From a virus, in the IMG/VR virus record IMGVR_UViG_3300025952_000005, positions 1 through 29,919 of that record: DNA of 29,919 nt. The stretch is one strand, 5' to 3'. The notes beneath the pieces were generated by a model. The model made no database searches. It saw only the letters and a list, made by a program, of their open reading frames with translations, and had not been told where the DNA came from. Positions within the stretch are counted from its first letter, which is position 1. Every line of letters starts with the position of its first letter. The translations under genes were made by a program, and so were the position numbers. Of this stretch, positions 25,848 to 29,919 are shown piece after piece.

Positions 25848-25909
25848 CGGGGGAAACCCCGCTAATGCGGCAAGCCGGTCACAAACCCGGCAGAAAGGGG
25901 ATGGGGGAA
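25848..25909 (+). other. Structured leader 1
   Basis: Stem CGGGG/CCCCG closed by a GAAA tetraloop (25848-25861), then GCTAATGC, then GCCGG/CCGGC (25874-25878 with 25887-25891) with loop TCACAAAC. It lies directly before the binding site of the next gene. Confidence 0.45.
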
Positions 25910-26068
25910 ATGACAATAGCCGAAAAGGTTGCAAAGGAAACGGGATATAACAGTAAAGCTTTGATCTTAAAATTTTGTCCATGTGATTTTTTGAAAAACT
26001 GCAATTTAATATGTAAAACGACTGGTTATTGCGATTGCAAAAAATGTTGGAATCAAAAGTCGGCGTAA
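25910..26068 (+). CDS. Small Cys-rich protein (52 aa)
   Basis: ATG 25910 follows GGATGGGGGAA; the upstream frame extension runs through the structured leader and is rejected. MTIAEKVAKETGYNSKALIL then CPCDFLKNCNLICKTTGYCD and CKKCW: seven Cys in 30 residues, in C-x-C and C-x2-C steps, suited to one or two metal ions. The function is unknown. Confidence 0.6.
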   Translation: MTIAEKVAKETGYNSKALILKFCPCDFLKNCNLICKTTGYCDCKKCWNQKSA

Positions 26069-26131
26069 AAATCGTGCGGGGGCGAAAGCCCTGCCCTAAG
26101 AAGGGGACTGGAAAGGAGAGGACGATTTGAA
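26069..26131 (+). other. Structured leader 2 enclosing a ribosome binding site
   Basis: AAATCGT (26069-26075) is an exact inverse of ACGATTT (26122-26128). Inside are a GAAA-capped G/C hairpin (GCGGGGGC ... GCCCTGC) and GGAAAGGAGAGG, the site for the gene at 26132. Pairing would put the ribosome site into a closed loop. Confidence 0.45.
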
Positions 26132-26341
26132 ATGAAAAAAATAAACTATATGCCAACGGTCGAATATCGAGGGAAAATCTATAAGCTAAAAAGCCGTAAA
26201 ACCGCAATACCAAATCTTGATTTGATGGACGATATCTCTGCCGCTCTATGGCTGCTCAGAAATACAGTTGCAAAAGGGTATAGTAAGGTACAAAATCCGT
26301 TGGCGGGCATGGCCGATGTTTTGAATATAAATGGCAAATAA
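26132..26341 (+). CDS. Hypothetical protein (69 aa)
   Basis: MKKINYMPTVEYRGKIYKLK with basic beta-like start, then DLMDDISAALWLLRNTVAKG, a helix. No family is recognised. The next frame starts on its last codons but lacks support, and the real next start is at 26370. Confidence 0.6.
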   Translation: MKKINYMPTVEYRGKIYKLKSRKTAIPNLDLMDDISAALWLLRNTVAKGYSKVQNPLAGMADVLNINGK

Positions 26342-26369
26342 AAGGTTGCTTGAAGGAAGGGTGATTGAA

Positions 26370-26594
26370 ATGTTTAAATATTTTTACAGACTGCGTCCGC
26401 CGGGTCCGGGATGTCAGCCAAGAGGGTTTATAGAGGTCAAAGAGGAGGATATAAACCAAGGGCAACATTATTGGGGATGGGTTACGTATGATCGGGAGTT
26501 ATCTCCTGCCGAGATTGATAATTATGATTTGGAGAATGAGTCTAAAGACCTATTTATTATAAAGATTATAAATGTTATACTTATATCAAGATAA
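26370..26594 (+). CDS. Hypothetical phage protein with RPPGPG motif (74 aa)
   Basis: ATG 26370 follows AAGGAAGGGTGATTGAA; the frame open from 26331 is upstream of this site. The first 20 residues, MFKYFYRLRPPGPGCQPRGF, match a recurring phage/defence-associated small protein family with YRLRPPGPG. The rest (HYWGWVTYDRELSPAEIDNY) fits that family. Function unknown. Confidence 0.65.
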   Translation: MFKYFYRLRPPGPGCQPRGFIEVKEEDINQGQHYWGWVTYDRELSPAEIDNYDLENESKDLFIIKIINVILISR

Positions 26595-26631
26595 AGGTTG
26601 CCCACCCGATACGGGCGGAAGGAGATTAAAA

Positions 26632-26922
26632 ATGAACGTTTATTATATCTTAATGAAACGAGGCTTTTCCAACGAATCGGAAATTATCGCGGCGAAGCAG
26701 GAGGACGAAAAAAAATTACAAGCTTGGTTGAACGAAAATTTTGGTGATAATCCTAATAGCCGATGGAACAGAATTAGCCGAAAAGAAGCCGAAAAATGGG
26801 AAAAATACTATTACGAATTTGACGATTATAAAGATATTGGCGTCAAAACAACTTTTGATTTAGCGACCGATAAAGACCCATTTGCTTGTCGATGCTACTG
26901 GAAACCTCAAAATCAATATTAG
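26632..26922 (+). CDS. Hypothetical protein (96 aa)
   Basis: GGGCGGAAGGAGATTAAAA before ATG 26632; the longer frame to 26572 lies in the previous gene. MNVYYILMKRGFSNESEIIA, then EDEKKLQAWLNENFGDNPNS, helical with many charged residues, ending YWKPQNQY. No domain recognised. Confidence 0.6.
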   Translation: MNVYYILMKRGFSNESEIIAAKQEDEKKLQAWLNENFGDNPNSRWNRISRKEAEKWEKYYYEFDDYKDIGVKTTFDLATDKDPFACRCYWKPQNQY

Positions 26923-27004
26923 CAGAGCGGCCCCGGTTTTCGGGGCTAATGCCCTCCCAAAAGGGAACGATCACAAGGCCGGAAAAAAATAAGGAGTGTT
27001 GAAG
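26923..27004 (+). other. Structured leader 3
   Basis: GCCCCG/CGGGGC stem (26930-26935 with 26941-26946), then GCTAATGC, TCCC/GGGA hairpin, TCACAA and GGCCGG before AATAAGGAG. The words GCTAATGC and TCACAA are shared, in the same order, with leader 1 (25848-25909). Confidence 0.45.
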
Positions 27005-27280
27005 ATGTTAAAAACTATCGAATTATTAGCTCAAGCCGCGCCACATGCGGTATTTACCAAGGCCGATGCAGCCGAAAAAGGTCGGCAAATTATCGCTGAG
27101 ATTTTAGCCGACGATAGTAACGACGACTATAACGAGTTGTTGCTAAAAGTCACTTTGACCGTAGAGGATTTTGATACAGACAATTGTTATGATATGCTGC
27201 TTGATGATGTTATGTTTGTAACCTGGGATATCATTGATAGCGTGATTGGCGCTAAATTGGCCGAACTGGAGGTATACTGA
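27005..27280 (+). CDS. Hypothetical acidic protein (91 aa)
   Basis: ATG 27005 is 8 bases after AAGGAG; an in-frame TTG lies between. MLKTIELLAQAAPHAVFTKA, then IIAEILADDSNDDYNELLLK: helical and very acidic. No family known. It ends two bases before the Zn-ribbon/RHH gene. Confidence 0.65.
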   Translation: MLKTIELLAQAAPHAVFTKADAAEKGRQIIAEILADDSNDDYNELLLKVTLTVEDFDTDNCYDMLLDDVMFVTWDIIDSVIGAKLAELEVY

Positions 27281-27281
27281 T

Positions 27282-27590
27282 ATGTCAAACTGTGCAGCAT
27301 GTGGCAAAAAGGCAATTGGCGGAATTAGTCTGGGTGGCACTCTCCTTTGTCGGGAGTGCGCCGCCGATGTTGAGATTAAGATTGAGCGGCTGAGAGCCGA
27401 GGGCAAACAGGTCAATGTCGCGATAATAGCCCGCAAAATGTTCCGCGAGTCCTGTACGCAGGGAGGTTATAAGCTCAATGACATCCCTAAAGAGCTATGG
27501 GACGTAGCTAAGCATAAGGCAGTAGACAAGGGGATCAGCTTACGAGAGTTAATATTGCAAGCAGTCAAGGAGTTTATAGACCGGGATTAA
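27282..27590 (+). CDS. Zinc-ribbon plus ribbon-helix-helix fusion protein
   Basis: 102 aa from ATG 27282 (ACTGGAGGTATACTGAT); the frame to 27246 is inside the previous gene. Residues 1-35 are a zinc ribbon (CAACGKKAIGGISL ... CRECAADVE). Residues about 60-102 read IPKELWDVAKHKAVDKGISL then RELILQAVKEFIDRD, the beta strand and two helices of an RHH/Arc-like domain. A zinc ribbon fused to an RHH domain is unusual; it could be a metal- or protein-sensing repressor. A terminator overlaps its stop. Confidence 0.7.
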   Translation: MSNCAACGKKAIGGISLGGTLLCRECAADVEIKIERLRAEGKQVNVAIIARKMFRESCTQGGYKLNDIPKELWDVAKHKAVDKGISLRELILQAVKEFIDRD

Positions 27591-27606
27591 ACCCGGTTAT
27601 TTTTTG
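27580..27606 (+). terminator. Rho-independent terminator
   Basis: ACCGGG (27580-27585) with CCCGGT (27592-27597), loop ATTAAA, then TATTTTTT. Overlaps the end of the Zn-ribbon/RHH gene. Confidence 0.75.
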
Positions 27607-27679
27607 CAAAAGTTTGCCGCATTTTGCCGGGTTATTGGTTGATTATAGGGGATATAGGGTATATAGTGAGATTGTCGAG

Positions 27680-27703
27680 AGCCGCCAAAGAGGTGGCTTT
27701 TTG
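27680..27703 (+). terminator. Terminator-like hairpin in the 27.6-28.0 kb gap
   Basis: AGCCGCC (27680-27686) pairs with GGTGGCT (27692-27698, one G-T pair) and is followed by TTTTTG. Just upstream of the structured RNA candidate. Confidence 0.55.
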
Positions 27704-27713
27704 ATATTGTATC

Positions 27714-27955
27714 CGCGCCGAGTCAGCGCGTTATAAATGGGCCGGTTGACTCCGCCTAGTGAGTCAAAAATAACATATTGTTGCAAAGCTCAAAATGTCA
27801 TTGACTATTGAGCGATGACCGATATGGCAACACAGACGGTCATATAGTTACATAAGTGGCAGCAACCGGCCCGAACTGGCGTAGACAAACTAACTTAAGC
27901 CCGGTCAGTTGTCACCGGGCGCGAAATTATACAGTCAGAGATGACTGCTTTTTTA
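27714..27955 (+). ncRNA. Pseudoknotted structured RNA upstream of the antirepressor (c4-like candidate)
   Basis: The 450-base gap between 27591 and 28051 has no gene, but strong pairing. CGCGC/GCGCG (27714-27718 with 27726-27730). A perfect 10-bp stem GGGCCGGTTG (27739-27748) with CAACCGGCCC (27863-27872). Inside: ACTC/GAGT, GCTCAA/TTGAGC (27788-27793 with 27808-27813), and two crossing stems, TGTTGC/GCAACA (27779-27784 with 27827-27832) and ATGACCG/CGGTCAT (27815-27821 with 27837-27843), which make a pseudoknot. Then GCCCGGT/ACCGGGC (27899-27920), and terminator CAGTCA-GAGA-TGACTG plus T-run (27932-27955). The following gene is AntA/AntB, whose P1/P7 relative is controlled by c4 antisense RNA. 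Confidence 0.6.
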
Positions 27956-27966
27956 TTGTAAATTAG

Positions 27967-27989
27967 CAATCCTTCGGGGTTGTTTTTTT
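27967..27989 (+). terminator. Second terminator after the structured RNA
   Basis: CAATCC-TTCG-GGGTTG (27967-27982), a UUCG-capped stem, followed by TTTTTTT. Confidence 0.75.
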
Positions 27990-28020
27990 ATTGGGATTTT
28001 GCCGGACAATTACCGGCCTT

Positions 28021-28048
28021 TCCCACTTAAATAAATATAAAGGTGGGA
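28021..28048 (+). promoter_or_regulatory. Hairpin that can mask the antirepressor ribosome site
   Basis: TCCCAC (28021-28026) pairs exactly with GTGGGA (28043-28048), which contains part of AAAGGTGG, the binding site of the AntA/AntB gene. Another hairpin, GCCGG/CCGGC (28001-28017), lies just before and has a loop that can pair with the loop at 27906-27913. Confidence 0.5.
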
Positions 28049-28051
28049 TTG

Positions 28052-28759
28052 ATGATGGGAAATTTAGCAGTACAAAATCATGATTCAAGTAAACTTACAC
28101 CGATTGAAATTGTATTAGGAATTGATGGTGAAGGTAAAACTACAGCAAGAAAGCTTTATGAATATCTTAGCGGTGAAATGAGCCATTATTCAAGATGGGT
28201 AAAACGAAATATTGTAAATAATGAATTTACGGAAGAGGATATAGATTATTTTTCATTCGCCACGGGTGGCGAGTATTCACAAAGAGGCCAATTTGCACAG
28301 GATTATAAATTAACAGCTTCATTTGCTAAAAAATTAGCTATGAAATCTCATACTGTAAATGGCGAAATAGCACGTGATTATTTTATCAAAATCGAAGATA
28401 AATTGAAACAAATTGCTTTAAAAGAGCGGGATAATGTAACCCGAGAAATAAGTAAATTAGTTCGTAATGAACTTACCGATACGCTAAAGGAATCTGGACT
28501 CGATGAGAAGATGCATGGCTATGCTTATAAGACTTTTACCGATCTTATCTATAAACTTGTTTTAGGCATGAACGCTAAGAAATACCGTGAGACATTTATG
28601 TTGGCCAATAATGCTAATGTCCGTCAATATGTCAATCAATATCAGTTATATGAGATAACCCGGCTGGAAAAGGTATCTCAAGGTATGATTGATATTGGCA
28701 TGGATTACAGCGAGATTAAGCAGATATTGTCTGATAAGTTTCTGAAGAGGCTGTCATGA
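28052..28759 (+). CDS. AntA/AntB-type phage antirepressor
   Basis: 235 aa. ATG 28052 (or 28055) follows AAAGGTGGGATTG. The N-terminal domain (about 20-120) has LYEYLSGEMSHYSRWVKRNI, EFTEEDIDYFSF and DYKLTASFAKKLAMKSHTVN, diagnostic of AntA/AntB (PF08346), the family of P1 Ant. A helical C-terminal domain (about 130-235) resembles ORF6C-like modules. It would inactivate the CI-like repressor and promote the lytic path. It is the second antirepressor-type gene here, after KilA-N at 9663, and lies behind a structured RNA and an occluded ribosome site. Confidence 0.88.
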   Translation: MMGNLAVQNHDSSKLTPIEIVLGIDGEGKTTARKLYEYLSGEMSHYSRWVKRNIVNNEFTEEDIDYFSFATGGEYSQRGQFAQDYKLTASFAKKLAMKSHTVNGEIARDYFIKIEDKLKQIALKERDNVTREISKLVRNELTDTLKESGLDEKMHGYAYKTFTDLIYKLVLGMNAKKYRETFMLANNANVRQYVNQYQLYEITRLEKVSQGMIDIGMDYSEIKQILSDKFLKRLS

Positions 28760-28890
28760 TATTTAAATGCCCTATCTGCCATAAGCCTATGCCCGACGAG
28801 CCGGGGCGGATTGTGTTTAAATGTTGCGGCAAAGAGTGGCTGATAACGGAAATATACAAGGTGGAACGAGAAAGAAGCGGAAAGAAATGA
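28756..28890 (+). CDS. Small zinc-ribbon protein (44 aa)
   Basis: ATGA overlap with the antirepressor. MIFKCPICHKPMPDEPGRIV then FKCCGKEWLITEI: CxxC plus CC knuckles for one zinc. Its stop overlaps the next ATG. It is small but clearly patterned. Function unknown. Confidence 0.6.
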   Translation: MIFKCPICHKPMPDEPGRIVFKCCGKEWLITEIYKVERERSGKK

Positions 28891-29129
28891 AAGAATATAA
28901 ATGTTGTAATAAGCAAGACTTGGAACCGGCTTATATATGGTTCTGGCCCTTTAAAGCCCAACATTGTAAAAGTTGCGGCGAGGTTATGAACGATACCGGC
29001 CCGGTATTGGATTTTATTTGGACATGGTTTATATGGCCGTTTTGGGATGGCAGGGTAAAATTGATGCGAAAAGTAACCGAGAGAGAACGCAAGGAAAGTG
29101 AGCGGAATTATTGGAGGACACACGGATGA
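28887..29129 (+). CDS. Small Cys/Trp-rich protein (80 aa)
   Basis: Starts on the stop of the preceding gene. MKEYKCCNKQDLEPAYIWFW then AQHCKSCGEVMNDTGPVLDF and FIWTWFIWPFWDGR: two Cys pairs and an aromatic hydrophobic stretch that could sit at the membrane. The tail is a basic helix (RKVTERERKESERN). Unknown family. Confidence 0.6.
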   Translation: MKEYKCCNKQDLEPAYIWFWPFKAQHCKSCGEVMNDTGPVLDFIWTWFIWPFWDGRVKLMRKVTERERKESERNYWRTHG

Positions 29130-29254
29130 AAGAGTTTGTGCCGGCAACTTGGAATTATTTTTATTGGCGGCCAAACCCGGCGATTAAGCTGGTGATTGTT
29201 AAGGATAAGGAACGCAAAGAGCACACGGGAGAAAAGCAAAATGAATACAAGTAA
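29126..29254 (+). CDS. Small basic protein (42 aa)
   Basis: TTGGAGGACACACGG before ATG, which overlaps the previous stop. MKEFVPATWNYFYWRPNPAI then KLVIVKDKERKEHTGEKQNE. Aromatic first half, charged second half. It overlaps the next start by 14 bases. Unknown. Confidence 0.5.
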   Translation: MKEFVPATWNYFYWRPNPAIKLVIVKDKERKEHTGEKQNEYK

Positions 29255-29321
29255 TTTATTATTATGTTTGTTATTGGCTGGGCTGATTATATCTTTATTA
29301 AATGTAGTCTTTAGGTCATAA
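29241..29321 (+). CDS. Micro membrane peptide (26 aa)
   Basis: CACGGGAGAAAAGCAAA before ATG. MNTSNLLLCLLLAGLIISLL then NVVFRS: one hydrophobic helix. Its stop shares its last A with the HNH ATG. Such peptides often precede phage HNH genes; the role is unknown. Confidence 0.5.
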   Translation: MNTSNLLLCLLLAGLIISLLNVVFRS

Positions 29322-29659
29322 TGCCAAACAAAGCATTTAGGCCGTGTGCCCGATGTGGCGTTAATCTTACCCGTGAGACATATTGTGATGAATGCAAGCC
29401 ATTGGCGCAGAAAGATGAGGACAAGCGGCGGGGGAGTGCGTACGAACGTGGGTATAATGCAAGATGGCAGCGGTACAGCAAGCATTACCTGAGACAGCCC
29501 GAGCACCTGTTTTGCGTCAAATGCGGTGCATTGAGCGAGTGTGTTGACCACATTAAACCGTGTGCTCCGGGCAGTCCGGAGTTTTTTGATCCCGAGAATC
29601 ATCAACCACTTTGTATTCGATGCAATTCGGTCAAGGGCAGACATGAGATTAGATATTAG
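29321..29659 (+). CDS. HNH endonuclease (packaging-associated)
   Basis: 112 aa. N-terminal Cys pairs (CARCGVNL, CDECKPL) and the HNH core CVKCGALSECVDHIKPCAPG, then HQPLCIRCNSVKGRHE: structural zinc Cys pairs plus the catalytic His in VDHIKP, Asn in NHQPLC and His in GRHE. Free-standing HNH proteins of this type lie directly before the small terminase gene in many siphoviruses and are needed with terminase for DNA cleavage at packaging. This marks the start of the late region. Confidence 0.92.
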   Translation: MPNKAFRPCARCGVNLTRETYCDECKPLAQKDEDKRRGSAYERGYNARWQRYSKHYLRQPEHLFCVKCGALSECVDHIKPCAPGSPEFFDPENHQPLCIRCNSVKGRHEIRY

Positions 29660-29671
29660 GAGGGTTAAGCG

Positions 29672-29827
29672 ATGGTGATTGCATATGGCCGAGGCCATAA
29701 GATTGAGTATGATGCTTGCTTGGGACATATCGACGGGGCAACGTCGGCTTGCTGCGGTCATGGGGTAAAGCAACCATACATCACTGGTATTGACTTAGCA
29801 AGTAATAGAGATCTCACGATAATGTAA
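29672..29827 (+). CDS. Small hypothetical protein (51 aa)
   Basis: TATTAGGAGGGTTAAGC before ATG. MVIAYGRGHKIEYDACLGHI then SACCGHGVKQPYITGIDLAS. Three Cys and several His suggest a metal site. It stands between the HNH gene and the terminase region. Unknown family. Confidence 0.5.
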   Translation: MVIAYGRGHKIEYDACLGHIDGATSACCGHGVKQPYITGIDLASNRDLTIM

Positions 29828-29874
29828 GCCACCCAGCCGTATGTTTATATTTATTTGCAATCATATGGAAACAT

Positions 29875-29919
29875 ATGGGTAGGGGGAGGCAAAATTCAGG
29901 GGTTAAGCAGGTGAAATAC
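29875..29919 (+). CDS. Possible start of the next late gene (3' end outside window)
   Basis: ATG 29875 opens a frame that runs to the edge: MGRGRQNSGVKQVKY. The basic opening is compatible with small terminase subunits, which usually follow an HNH gene, but the ribosome site is poor and a GTG at 29911 (after AGGGGTTAAGCAG) is an alternative start in the same frame. Not decided. Confidence 0.3.
   Translation, partial: MGRGRQNSGVKQVKY

Noticed and set aside
25848-26131. CRISPR-like repeat array
   Set aside because: The shared words are short, appear once per intergenic gap and are not evenly spaced; no repeat-spacer units exist anywhere in the window.
27714-27955. Group I intron or HDV-like ribozyme
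   Set aside because: The core is too short for a group I intron and the 3' strand of the closing stem is too far from the 5' strand for an HDV-type fold.
28716-29773. Long minus-strand frames 28716-29174 and 29108-29773
   Set aside because: They are antisense to well-supported genes (antirepressor end, Cys proteins, HNH) and lack ribosome sites.

Overview
The window reads as most of one temperate tailed-phage (siphovirus-type) genome from a low-GC Firmicute. Nearly every gene is a phage gene with a strong AGGAGG-type ribosome binding site, and stop/start overlaps (ATGA, TAATG) are very common. A spanin-like pair of envelope proteins hints at a diderm host, such as the Negativicutes (Sporomusa/Pelosinus-like), but this is inference only.

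Layout. 1-3.9 kb is the 3' end of the late operon: tail-tip/LamG-like proteins, an XhlA-like membrane protein, a GH108 endolysin, a small holin-like protein, and two reading frames (3396-3770 and 3400-3828) that overlap almost completely and both look like envelope-spanning spanin subunits. 3.9-4.2 kb is non-coding and holds a probable minus-strand small RNA and promoters. 4.2-6.8 kb is an accessory operon headed by a ribbon-helix-helix regulator and made of small, often Cys-rich genes, one interrupted by an in-frame TAG. 6.8-7.6 kb is non-coding: a GC-rich structured island, a possible small membrane peptide, and an attachment site whose core matches the 3' part of a tRNA-Leu(UAA), flanked on both sides by identical pairs of 11-bp arm repeats. 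7.6-9.7 kb is the lysogeny switch: tyrosine integrase and CI-like repressor leftward, Cro-like protein rightward, with shared palindromic operators.

9.7-24.5 kb is the rightward early operon: KilA-N protein, excisionase-like protein, about 20 small genes, a recombination cassette (Gp157, Sak4-like ATPase, DUF669), an initiator gene with direct repeats that look like an origin, a helicase-loader-like gene, an adenine methyltransferase, a PD-(D/E)XK-like protein, YopX, a RuvC-like resolvase, MazG, and a RinA/ArpU-like late regulator. 24.6-25.6 kb is a leftward moron operon with a second ribbon-helix-helix repressor; three promoters there carry related operators in their -35/-10 spacers. 25.6-27.6 kb holds small genes separated by structured leaders. 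27.6-28.05 kb is non-coding and contains a strongly structured, pseudoknotted RNA candidate directly upstream of an AntA/AntB antirepressor, like the c4 antisense RNA of phages P1/P7. 28.05-29.9 kb ends with small genes, an HNH endonuclease and probably the first codons of the packaging module.

Because phage genes lie on both sides of a partial tRNA core, the att site appears to be attP. The sequence is therefore probably an unintegrated phage genome (virion, episome or circular contig) or two tandem prophages, not a simple integrated prophage. How the parts would work together: CI keeps PR off; induction gives Cro, antirepressors and replication; RinA/ArpU turns on late genes; endolysin, holin and spanins lyse the cell.
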